This document shows positions 9,346 to 18,486 of a stretch of DNA of 64,000 nt, piece after piece. The stretch spans positions 29,008 through 93,007 of the forward strand of contig NZ_FZQR01000020.1 of the NCBI RefSeq assembly GCF_900199455.1, given 5' to 3'. Each line of letters opens with the position of its first letter. Positions within the stretch are counted from its first letter, which is position 1. The notes under the pieces are model-generated. The model worked only from the letters and a program-made list of their open reading frames with translations. It was not told the origin of the DNA and made no database searches. A program made the position numbers and the translations under genes. The stretch comes from Mesorhizobium carmichaelinearum (GTDB lineage: Bacteria > Pseudomonadota > Alphaproteobacteria > Rhizobiales > Rhizobiaceae).

Positions 9346-10341
9346 TATAACGCGCATCGCGGCAGCGGATCGCAATGCCAACGAGCAAATTAGCCTATGC
9401 GCTGAGCGGCTCGGATTGGACTAAGGTGGCGAGAGAAAGGAGGCAATGCGAGGCCAGCGCTACACCTATTCCAGTGTGCTGTTCAGAATTATCTGTCGCT
9501 GTCCGGAATTAAGCCGAGCTTCGGAGGTCGTGCCGGCGCTCGTGCAGAAGCTTACCTGCTTAATGGCGACAGTGAAAGCGCAGAGCTGGACCTTGGTCGA
9601 GAGGGCAGCTCTGGTTTACCAATCCTGTCGTCTTGGGTTGACCAATCTGTTGCCGACCGTGAGGGGTTGACCAACAAGGGCGCCTATATTCTGTGCAAAT
9701 TCAATCGCTTAATGCCGATCCAGAATTAAGTGTCATTGAGCCCATTGGTAAACCCAGTCTCAAGACCGGAACCCCCTACCATCAGCCAGAAAACCCTCGT
9801 GTTTTCAATTGCATAGGTCACCAAACAGCGACCCATAATTTCGGACTGGTAAACCTCGTGAAATGCCAAATATTTCCGGACATCACACCAGACTGCCATT
9901 TATGCGACTTTGACAGTACAAAGCATGAACGCAGACCGAGGCGGGTTTCGAATTGTCATTGCCTTTACCTTGAAGAACGGAAAATTGATGTCAAGTTCGT
10001 CGAGACGTTCGTCTATCTGGTAAACATGCAGGTCGCTAAGGCTCTACTGGTATCCGCCTTTCGACTTCTTGTAACTAATCGAAAAGATGGAGTAACTCGG
10101 CAGGTATAGCGATTACCGACTGCGCCCAGTCGTGCACCCACCCCAACTCCGCAAGTGCTCAAAGGTGCCTGCTGCGCATCTCGTGGCTTCTGGCGAAGCT
10201 GACTCCAGTAGTTCCAAAATCGTCAGATAACTTCCTTGGCATCCCCTCGCACGGCGCTATAAGCGGGGTATTCTGGCTGCGGACAGCGTACCGCTCCGGG
10301 TGACGACGATCACGTATAATACGGCGACAATAGTCATCAAG
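9346..10341. other. About 1 kb without a convincing gene; degenerate sequence
   Basis: Composition is visibly richer in A+T than the flanks. Short open frames (9446-9670, 9693-10109) lack ribosome sites and recognisable motifs. An open stretch ending at a TAA after 'FNRLMPIQN' (frame through ~9440-9729) looks like decayed coding sequence, but I do not recognise it. A loose cluster of TGGTaaACC / GGTTtACCA half-palindromes occurs at 9611, 9636, 9662, 9744, 9846 and 10018. This is the transition between the catabolic locus and the defence island. Confidence 0.4.
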
Positions 10342-11043
10342 CTAGAGCATGGTCGCCTTAGGCGGCTGCTCGAATTCAATTCGCCGCTTTTCGGCATCCT
10401 TCCTTCGTTTGATGGTGTCGATACGATATTGGTCGATCCCATCAAGATCGCCCTTCATATCAGCTGGTGTTGGAACTGGAATGGCCTTGGCGGCCGCCAT
10501 GTCATGTCCAGAACGCTCCGAGACTCGCTTCATCGCCCAATAGATTCTCTTGTGGTCTTCGTCCTCGACAACAACACCCTTTAGGCTCTGCGTTTTGACA
10601 TCGCTGCTAAATCGCTCGACGACTTTACCGAGCAGGATTTCTTCAACGAGCCTCTCCCAGGTTTCCCGAAGATCGGTGTAGAAATCCTTCGCTGACCTTC
10701 GCCAAACATCGCTAGTGAAATCAGTGGCGCCGTCGAAGCTCTTCAGACGCGTCTTGAGAGTGTCGATGCGCTTCGTGACAGACTGTGCGATCCACGGCTC
10801 GTCAGTTTCGCTAATCAAGCCAAAACCGGCAGATTCGGACTTATTGATGTAGTTTCGAACAAGAGGAATCGGCGGATTGGCCTGCGCAGCTGCGTCAACC
10901 ACCTCATTGAAGAACAGAAGATTATGGGTGAAAATGATGACCTGACGTCCTGTTGCCGCTTCTTTCACGAGCCAATGATTCAGCGGGTCAAACGTCTCCA
11001 CAATGACGTCAGCAATGAAGTGCACTGGGCTGCGCGCTCGCAC
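10342..11043 (-). pseudogene. C-terminal remnant of an AAA-family ATPase (SMC/AAA_13-like)
   Basis: About 233 residues containing the D-loop/switch part of an ABC/SMC-like ATPase ('RQVIIFTHNLLFFNEVVDAA') followed by the helical tail 'SERSGHDMAAAKAIPVPTPA'. That tail resembles AAA ATPases of the PrrC/RloC-like or other defence classes. No Walker A, signature motif or credible start is present upstream. The frame degrades at a run of seven G at about 11050, so this is a 5'-deleted gene. It sits at the edge of the defence island, so an anti-phage or repair role for the ancestor is plausible but unproven. Confidence 0.55.
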
Positions 11044-11383
11044 GAATTCAGGTAGCCGGCAACGCGTACGGGGGGGATAGAGTTGAAAATGCGTTCCTTT
11101 CGATAGTCATGGGCGGAATTCGACCGCCACTCACCGATAGGCCGCGTCCTTGTCCGGGCTGGGCCCCGAGTCCGCGATAGGCGCCACGACGACAGTATGA
11201 AACGCGGCAGATGCGCGTCGTCATCGAGCTGCGATAGCGCTCGCGATAGGCGCGCAGCGCTTGGTCCATGGCGACCGGACCGCCACACATCTATGCTGCT
11301 GGACATGAGCAGCGACCGTACCGAGAATTTACTTTCAAATTCTGGCCGCAAAGTTCTATCGTAAATGAAATAGGGGACGGGGC
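11044..11383. other. Upstream region of the defence operon; no gene seen
   Basis: No coding signal with a ribosome site. 'CGATAGGC'-like words recur (11133, 11173, 11245 region). The region must contain the promoter for the 11384-21116 operon. 'TTTACTTTCAAATTC' and 'TATCGTAAATGAAATAGGGGACGGGGC' precede the start, the latter holding a GGGGA ribosome-site-like stretch. Confidence 0.35.
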
Positions 11384-14300
11384 ATGGAAACGAGTTCGGA
11401 CACTGGCGATGCCGCCGGTATATCAGCCGCGCCCGTAATGGAACTCGTGGCGGACATCGCCGCCAGCTTTACATATGCGTCCTTCCAAAATGCTATTCCG
11501 GTGATCCGGTCTATCGCGCTCAACAACCCAACCCAGCAGGGTTTCGAAAAATGCACTCTCGAGCTCACATCGAACCCCCCTTTTTTGCGGGCCAAAAGCT
11601 GGACAATTGATCGGATCGTTGCTGGCGACCGGCTTCCTTTAAGCGATCGAAAAATCGATCTCGACGCCAGCTATCTGGCTGGTCTCAACGAGGCTGAGCG
11701 CGGGGAGATAACGTTGCGCCTGACCTCAGGAAGCGCAGTGCTGGCCGAGCATCACGTTGCGGTGCGCCTGCTTGCCCGCGACGAATGGGGTGGCGTCATC
11801 GATATGGCGCAATTACTACCCGCATTCGTCATGCCGAACGATCCAGCGATTGCAGGACTGCTGCGTTCCGCAGCGGAGCGGCTCGCAGCGCATGGTCATG
11901 CATCCAGCCTCGATGGCTATCAAAGCGGCAATCCGCAACGCGCATTCATGCTGTCGGCCGCAATTTATTCGGCGGTTGCCGGTCTATCCCTGCATTATGC
12001 AGAGCCTCCTGCAAGCTTCGAAAGCCGAGGCCAAAAAATCCGACGTCCCTCAACAATTGCGGCGGAGAGACTGGCTACCTGTCTCGATGCCAGTCTGTTG
12101 TTCGCCTCCGCCCTGGAGGCGACGGGCCTGCACCCAGTCGTGCTTATGTTCCAGGGCCACGCTGCCGTCGGCGTCTGGATGACACAAAAGACGCTCGCCA
12201 ACGCCATCGAGGCCGATGCCATGGAGATCCGCAAGGCGCTGGCATCGCGCGAACTGATCGTGTTTGAGACGACCGGTGTAACGCATCGGCCGGCGATGAC
12301 GCTGGAGGCTGCGCAACGAGCAATCGAACAACGGCTCGACGAAACACAGGTAGGCACCTTTGTCGCCGCCATCGATATTCGCCGCTCGCGTAGCGGCGGC
12401 ATTACACCGCTTGCCTCGCACGAACCGATGCGTCGCAACGTGGATACAGAAGTGGCAACCGAAAACGCGCTGCCGCTGCCAGCGGCACCGGCCGTGACAG
12501 CCCAGCCTGCCGACATCGTTGAGGTGAAGCCGACGACAGCTGCCGGGCGGATCGACCGCTGGCAGAAAAAGCTCCTTGATTTGACACTGCGGAACCGTCT
12601 GCTCAATTTTCCGGACTCCAAGAAGACAATTCCGTTTCTTTGTACTGACGTCGGCTATCTCGAAGATCGCCTGATGGCGGGTGCTTCGATCAGGCTCATA
12701 TCGCTGCCCGAACAAAATCCATTGGGCGAGCGGGATGCTGCCCTCTATCGCGAAGTCCATGGACGCGACCTGCAGCGCGGTTTTGCGGCAGAAGCGCTCC
12801 TGCGAGACGAGCTCCCATCGACGCTCGAGGGACACCAATTGGAATCCCGCCTGATCGATCTTTACCGCCAAGTACGCAACGACTTTGCCGAGGGTGGCGC
12901 GAATACGCTTTTCCTGGCAGTCGGCTTCCTGCGCTGGAAGAAAAAGCCGGAGGACGAGCGCAGCTATCGCGCGCCATTGTTGCTGGTACCGGTCAAGATC
13001 GAGCGCCGCAGCGCAACATCGCGTTTTACCTTGCGCTTTCATGAAGATGAGCCGCGGTTCAACGCAACCTTGTTGCAGTTTCTTGAGCGCGACTTCGAGC
13101 TCAAACTGCCACAGTTCTCTGGTGAGCTGCCCGAAGACGAAAGCGGCGTTGATGTGCCGCGTCTGCTAAGTCTCATGCGACAGGCAGTGCGCGACGTCCC
13201 CGGCATGGAGGTGGTGGACGAGACGGCGCTCTCGACCTTCTCCTTCGCCAAGTTTCTCATGTGGAAGGATCTGGTCGAGCGTACCGATGCGCTGCGCGAA
13301 AACCGCGTCGTACGACACCTGATCGATACGCCGGAGATAGCGTTCGAGGGCAATGCTTCATCATTCCGGGGCGAGCGCGAACTCGACCGGCACTATGCCC
13401 CGTCCGATATCGTTTCACTGCTGCCAGCCGACTCCTCACAGACCGCCGCAAGCCTTGCCGCCGCCGAGGGTCGCGACTTTGTCATCATCGGTCCTCCCGG
13501 CACCGGCAAGAGCCAGACCATCGCCAACATGATTGCCAACTCTCTTTCAGTTGGCAAAACCGTGCTGTTTGTGGCCGAGAAGACGGCGGCGCTCGATGTG
13601 GTGTATCGTCGCCTTCGCGAACATGGCTTGGGCGCGCATTGTCTCGAACTCCATTCCAGCAAGGCGGACCGACGCAACTTTCTCAACCAGCTCAGGATCA
13701 GCTGGGAAAGCGGCGTGCGCGTGGACGGAGCCGAATGGATTGCGATCAACGAGCGGCTTCGCGTCCGTCGCGACGAACTGAATGCCTATGTAGAAGCGCT
13801 ACATCGGCGCCATATCAATGGTCTCACGCCCTATCTGGCGTTTGGCATCGCTCTTAAGAACAAGCAACAGCGGGCTCCGAGACTGTCGTGGCCATCGCGC
13901 GATGGCCACGACGAGGCAGGCCGGCTGGCGCTGGAGCATATTGCCGCCGAAACAGGTCTCGCGTTTCAGTCAGTAGAGATGCGACCGGTCTTGCGTCTCA
14001 TAGATGTCACCGAGTGGACGTCAGGCTGGCAGGACAATTTGCTCGAAGCGGCAAAGACCCTCAAGAGTGCGTCCGAGGTTCTAGCCAACGCACTTGACGC
14101 CTTCCTGGTGAGCATCGGCCTGCGCGCAAAAGGCGATGCGTCAAACGCGGAGCTCGAAGCGCTGCGAAAACTAGCAGGGGCACTCCAGGACAGTGCCGGC
14201 TATGACGTCAGCGTTGTCTTTGATCGAGATTTCGCCCAGTTGCGGGGAGCCCTCTCCACTCTCAATGATGCAATCGGCGACTATCGCAAGTCTCGCAAGG

Positions 14301-17300
14301 ACCTGTCGGCACGCTATGACGAGGCTGCCGTTGCGCGCATACGAGTGGAGGACATAGAGCAGCAATGGCAACAGGCCGCTTCTGCCTTCTGGCCAAACAG
14401 TCAGTTGGGCAAACGCAAAGTCCAGAAGCTGCTTCAAGGCTATGTGACAGAGGGCGTGGCCGATCCTCAGCGGGACTTGTCACTGTTGCGCGTGATGCAG
14501 GACCGCCGCGCCACTGTCGAAGCCAACATCCTATCTGGGAAGCCGGTCGGATTTGCTGCACTTGATACCGACACCCATAGTATCGATCAGATACTCTCGA
14601 TCGCCGAAAGGCTTCGACAGACGCTACGCCTGCCCGGCCTCGGCACGGAGGATCTCAGAGCGCTCCTCCAAGCAACCGCCCCGAGCCTGCGAAGCGGTGC
14701 AGCAGATAGCGCGATGCGCCATGGGGCGGCCCGCTTCCTTGCGGCTTCTACAGCATTCGAGGCTGCGAGGACCCAATTTGCGATCCCTGCTGGAAAGACG
14801 CCTTCGTGGGAAGGACATGATAAGCCACTGACCGAATTGACGACCGCAATGGGAGACTTGCTCGATGCCCGTCATCTTCTGCGGGACTGGACTTCGTGGT
14901 GCGGCATTCGTCGCAGAGCTGTAAGTCAGAATCTGGGAGCGTTGGTCGACGATATCGAGGCGGGTCTGGTGCGACCAACCGAAGCTCAATCTGCGTTCCG
15001 CCTGGCCTATGTACGCTGGTGGCTGCCGGCCACACTGGATGCCGATCCGGTGCTGCGAGATTTCCGGCGCTTCCAGCATGAGCATGCCATCGAAGATTTC
15101 CGGGAAATCGACGATCTTGTCCGCACTCAAGCAAGCCTTCGCGTCATCAGTGCCATCGCTCATGGTCTGCCGGCTGTGCAAAGCGTCCCTCGCAATTCCG
15201 AGTTGGGCCTGTTGCGCCATCAGATGGAATTGCAGCGACCTAGCAGGTCAATCCGCGAAATGATCGGCGCTATGCCGTCGAGCTTTGTCAAGCTCGCGCC
15301 CTGCATGCTGATGTCGCCTCTTTCAATCGCTCAATACCTACCTCCCGATCAGGCGCTGTTCGACGTGGTCATTTTCGACGAAGCATCGCAGATCACCACC
15401 TGGGACGCTGTCGTTGCTATCGCGCGAGCCCATCAAACCATAATCGTAGGCGATCCCAAGCAGTTGCCGCCCACCAATTTCTTTGGCCGCAACGAGGAGG
15501 ACGAGGAGGTCATCGAGCACGAAAAGGATCTTGAGAGCATTCTTGACGAAGCCAAAGCGGCCGGCATCCCGGTGCGTGATCTGCGCTGGCATTATCGTAG
15601 CCGCAATGAGTCGCTGATCGCCTTTTCCAATCATCATTACTATCAGAATCGGCTCATCACCTTCCCTTCCCCAACGGTGGAAGATCGGGCGGTGCAGCTG
15701 CGAAAAATCACGACCGGCATCTACGATCGTGGAAAAAGTCGCACCAACCGCATTGAAGCCCAAGCGGTCACCGATGAGGCGGTCAGCAGGATGCGGCGTT
15801 GGCTGACCCTTCCAGAAAAGGACCGACCCACGCTCGGAGTCATCACCTTCAACGCGCAACAGCAGTCGCTCATCCTCGACTTTTTCGACATGGCGCGACA
15901 GACGGAGCCGGAGCTTGAATGGTTCTTTGCCGACGATCGTATTGAACCCGCCATCGTCAAGAATCTGGAAAATGTCCAGGGCGACGAGCGCGACATAATC
16001 CTGTTTTCGATTACTTTCTCGCAAGACAACGCCGGCAAGCGAAGCATGGATTTCGGCGCGCTAAATCGGGACGGCGGCGAACGCCGGCTGAATGTCGCGG
16101 TGACGCGTGCGCGGCAGGAACTGATAGTATTTTCAGGTTTTACCGCCGACCAGATCGACCCCAACCGGACCAAGGCAATCGGTGTACAGCATCTCAAAAC
16201 CTTCCTCGATTTTGCCGAGCGCGGCGCCGTGGCATTGTCAGCGCAAGAACGCGGATCGGTCGGGGCCTTGGAATCCCCTTTCGAGGAGGCTGTAGCCGCC
16301 GAGCTTGAGAAGCGCGGATGGACCATCGTTCCACAAGTTGGCATTTCTGGCTTTCGAGTGGATATAGGGATCCGGCATCCCGATCTCGCCGGTGCCTATC
16401 TGGCTGGGGTCGAGTGTGACGGCGCTGCCTATCACAGTTCTGCCACGGCGCGAGATCGAGACAAGGTCCGAGAGCAGGTCCTTCGGGGCCTCGGGTGGAA
16501 CATTGTCCGGGTATGGTCAACCGATTGGTGGTTTGATCTCGAAGGTTGCACCGAGAGGCTTCATGCCAGCCTGGCCGCGCTGCTCGAGGAAAGCCGTCGC
16601 AAGCAAGCTGAACAACAGGAAAGTGAAGCGGCGATCCGATGGGACATGGGACATAAGGTCGACCCCATAGATCCATTGCCAGCCGAAGAGTTTGCGTCGA
16701 TCGGCGAACCTGAAAACTTGTCGATAAAATCAGAGCCAGAACTTGTCGCCGCTCCCGCCGCGACGGTAGAACACCCATCAGCATCTGGAGCAATTTTGCC
16801 CGCTGCCGCGAATTCGACGCATGATTCCGTACCGACGGACGACCGTTATCGCCTCACTGACCTATCAGCATTCGCTACCAGCCCGGATCATTTTTACGAC
16901 TTCGCCTATCGAGGCACCTTGCGGACCATGGTCGACGCAGTGATCGAACAGGAAGGCCCGCTACGAGAAGACGTCCTTGCGCAGCGCATCGCACGGGCGC
17001 ATGGCTGGCTCAGAACAGGCAACAAGATTCGGGAGCGGATCGACCTGCATCTGCGCGATTTCGATAGAACTGAAGAATCCAGCGGCAGCTTCCTATGGAA
17101 GAAGGGGACGGTGGTCGATCTGCTTGATTATCGCATGCCGTTTGACGCCCATGCCCGCCGGTCCATTGCCGACATTCCAATCGCCGAGCTAGCCGCTGTC
17201 GTCGTCGCGAACAAGGACGTTCTGGAACAGTCGGATCCCGCTCTCGACCTTGCACGTATGCTCGGCGTCGAGCGACTTGCGGCGATATCACGCTCCCGGC

Positions 17301-17347
17301 TGGATGAAGCGATCGATCGCGCCCGGCGCAACCTGGCATCGACATAG
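11384..17347 (+). CDS. Hhe-like anti-phage protein: DUF4011-SF1 helicase-Vsr-type nuclease-DUF3320
   Basis: 1987 residues. A variable N-terminal region (~1-385) precedes a DUF4011-type segment starting 'IDRWQKKLLDLTLRNRLLNF'. The split SF1 helicase core has Walker A 'GPPGTGKSQTIANMI' (~residue 702), Walker B 'VVIFDEASQI' (~1327), 'VGDPKQLPPTNFF' (~1356), the 'WHYRSRNESLIAF' motif and the motif VI region 'NVAVTRARQELIVF' (~1570). A Vsr/DUF559-like nuclease follows at ~1655-1720 ('FRVDIGIRHPDLAGAYLAGV', 'ECDGAAYHSSATARDRDKVR'). A DUF3320-type C-terminus ends the protein. This architecture matches the Hhe defence protein class described from systematic defence-island surveys. It is followed after 14 bp by SbcD- and SbcC-like genes. 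Confidence 0.88.
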   Translation: METSSDTGDAAGISAAPVMELVADIAASFTYASFQNAIPVIRSIALNNPTQQGFEKCTLELTSNPPFLRAKSWTIDRIVAGDRLPLSDRKIDLDASYLAGLNEAERGEITLRLTSGSAVLAEHHVAVRLLARDEWGGVIDMAQLLPAFVMPNDPAIAGLLRSAAERLAAHGHASSLDGYQSGNPQRAFMLSAAIYSAVAGLSLHYAEPPASFESRGQKIRRPSTIAAERLATCLDASLLFASALEATGLHPVVLMFQGHAAVGVWMTQKTLANAIEADAMEIRKALASRELIVFETTGVTHRPAMTLEAAQRAIEQRLDETQVGTFVAAIDIRRSRSGGITPLASHEPMRRNVDTEVATENALPLPAAPAVTAQPADIVEVKPTTAAGRIDRWQKKLLDLTLRNRLLNFPDSKKTIPFLCTDVGYLEDRLMAGASIRLISLPEQNPLGERDAALYREVHGRDLQRGFAAEALLRDELPSTLEGHQLESRLIDLYRQVRNDFAEGGANTLFLAVGFLRWKKKPEDERSYRAPLLLVPVKIERRSATSRFTLRFHEDEPRFNATLLQFLERDFELKLPQFSGELPEDESGVDVPRLLSLMRQAVRDVPGMEVVDETALSTFSFAKFLMWKDLVERTDALRENRVVRHLIDTPEIAFEGNASSFRGERELDRHYAPSDIVSLLPADSSQTAASLAAAEGRDFVIIGPPGTGKSQTIANMIANSLSVGKTVLFVAEKTAALDVVYRRLREHGLGAHCLELHSSKADRRNFLNQLRISWESGVRVDGAEWIAINERLRVRRDELNAYVEALHRRHINGLTPYLAFGIALKNKQQRAPRLSWPSRDGHDEAGRLALEHIAAETGLAFQSVEMRPVLRLIDVTEWTSGWQDNLLEAAKTLKSASEVLANALDAFLVSIGLRAKGDASNAELEALRKLAGALQDSAGYDVSVVFDRDFAQLRGALSTLNDAIGDYRKSRKDLSARYDEAAVARIRVEDIEQQWQQAASAFWPNSQLGKRKVQKLLQGYVTEGVADPQRDLSLLRVMQDRRATVEANILSGKPVGFAALDTDTHSIDQILSIAERLRQTLRLPGLGTEDLRALLQATAPSLRSGAADSAMRHGAARFLAASTAFEAARTQFAIPAGKTPSWEGHDKPLTELTTAMGDLLDARHLLRDWTSWCGIRRRAVSQNLGALVDDIEAGLVRPTEAQSAFRLAYVRWWLPATLDADPVLRDFRRFQHEHAIEDFREIDDLVRTQASLRVISAIAHGLPAVQSVPRNSELGLLRHQMELQRPSRSIREMIGAMPSSFVKLAPCMLMSPLSIAQYLPPDQALFDVVIFDEASQITTWDAVVAIARAHQTIIVGDPKQLPPTNFFGRNEEDEEVIEHEKDLESILDEAKAAGIPVRDLRWHYRSRNESLIAFSNHHYYQNRLITFPSPTVEDRAVQLRKITTGIYDRGKSRTNRIEAQAVTDEAVSRMRRWLTLPEKDRPTLGVITFNAQQQSLILDFFDMARQTEPELEWFFADDRIEPAIVKNLENVQGDERDIILFSITFSQDNAGKRSMDFGALNRDGGERRLNVAVTRARQELIVFSGFTADQIDPNRTKAIGVQHLKTFLDFAERGAVALSAQERGSVGALESPFEEAVAAELEKRGWTIVPQVGISGFRVDIGIRHPDLAGAYLAGVECDGAAYHSSATARDRDKVREQVLRGLGWNIVRVWSTDWWFDLEGCTERLHASLAALLEESRRKQAEQQESEAAIRWDMGHKVDPIDPLPAEEFASIGEPENLSIKSEPELVAAPAATVEHPSASGAILPAAANSTHDSVPTDDRYRLTDLSAFATSPDHFYDFAYRGTLRTMVDAVIEQEGPLREDVLAQRIARAHGWLRTGNKIRERIDLHLRDFDRTEESSGSFLWKKGTVVDLLDYRMPFDAHARRSIADIPIAELAAVVVANKDVLEQSDPALDLARMLGVERLAAISRSRLDEAIDRARRNLAST

Positions 17348-17361
17348 TTCTCGGAGACTCC

Positions 17362-18486
17362 ATGTTTCGATTCATCCACAGCTCCGATCTTCATATCGGC
17401 AAGCGGTTCGGCAACATGCCGGAGGATCTGCGCGGGCGGCTCCGTGAAGCGCGCCATGGCGCGATCAGCCGGCTGGCAGAGCAGGCACGCGTCCATGGTG
17501 CCTCCACGATACTTCTGGCCGGCGATACGTTCGATACCGAAACGCCCACGCCAGCGATGTTGCGGCAAGCCATGGCCGAGATGAGCCAGAGCGCGCCCCT
17601 GCGCTGGATATTGCTGCCCGGCAACCATGATTCCCTGTTGGCTGATCAATTGTGGAGTGCAGCGGGCAGCGTTGTGCCGGACAATATCGTGCTGGCGATC
17701 CGGCCCGAAGTCTCGACCATTGCCGCAGGCGTGGCGCTGCTGCCTGCCCCGTGTACGACCCGCCGGCCCGGTCGCGACCTTACCGAGTGGATGGACAGCG
17801 CCATGACTCCGCAAGGCGCCATCCGACTTGGCCTTGCTCATGGCGCCATTCAGTCCTTTTCCGAGGATTCCGCAGCGTCCGACATCATTGCGCCAGATCG
17901 CGCGGCCAAGGCCGGTCTCGATTACCTGGCGCTGGGCGACTGGCACGGCCCCGTCGCCGTCAATGAGCGCAGCCGCTACAGCGGTGCGCCAGAACCTGAC
18001 CGTTTCAAACATGACACACCCGGCCAGGCCCTTGTCGTTTCCATTGCCGGGCCCGGCGCCATGCCGGAGATCGCGGCCGTCGAGACAGCCAGCTTTTCCT
18101 GGAAAACCGCTCCCCTGCATCTGCTGTCGGGTGACGACAGCGCGGCGGCATTTGAAGCGTTGCTTCCACCGCCACATCTGCGGCGTCAGACCTTGCTGCG
18201 AATTGGCGCGTCTGGCCGGGTGCGGTTAAGTGGGCGAACGGTCCTTCAAGCGGCGATTGCGGCAGCCGCGCCCGATTTCGCCTATCTGGAGCTGGACGGG
18301 GACGGGCTCGCGACCGACTGCGAAAGTGGCGATTTGGATCGAATCGATCGCTCTGGTGCCCTTCGCGAGGCAGCGCAGGCACTGTTGGAGGAAAGCAGCG
18401 ACGAAACCCGGTCGGCTGTCGAACGCGACATATCGCGAGAAGCACTGGTTCGGCTGTTCAGCTATTGCGAGGCGATGGGATCATGA
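17362..18486 (+). CDS. SbcD/Mre11-like metallophosphoesterase nuclease
   Basis: 374 residues. Calcineurin-like metal sites are visible: 'FIHSSDLHIGKRF' (Asp and His), 'LLAGDTFDTE', 'LLPGNHDSL' and 'YLALGDWHGP' (the usual GHxH is changed here to GDWH). GGAG eight bases before the ATG is a ribosome site. It starts 14 bp after the Hhe-like gene and overlaps the SbcC-like gene by ATGA, so all three are probably one transcript. Family members form an Mre11-Rad50-type complex that processes DNA ends. Alternatives such as a general DNA repair SbcD are less likely given the context. Confidence 0.82.
   Translation: MFRFIHSSDLHIGKRFGNMPEDLRGRLREARHGAISRLAEQARVHGASTILLAGDTFDTETPTPAMLRQAMAEMSQSAPLRWILLPGNHDSLLADQLWSAAGSVVPDNIVLAIRPEVSTIAAGVALLPAPCTTRRPGRDLTEWMDSAMTPQGAIRLGLAHGAIQSFSEDSAASDIIAPDRAAKAGLDYLALGDWHGPVAVNERSRYSGAPEPDRFKHDTPGQALVVSIAGPGAMPEIAAVETASFSWKTAPLHLLSGDDSAAAFEALLPPPHLRRQTLLRIGASGRVRLSGRTVLQAAIAAAAPDFAYLELDGDGLATDCESGDLDRIDRSGALREAAQALLEESSDETRSAVERDISREALVRLFSYCEAMGS

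Noticed and set aside
9693..10109. 138-residue open frame
   Set aside because: No ribosome site, no family resemblance, composition unlike neighbouring genes.
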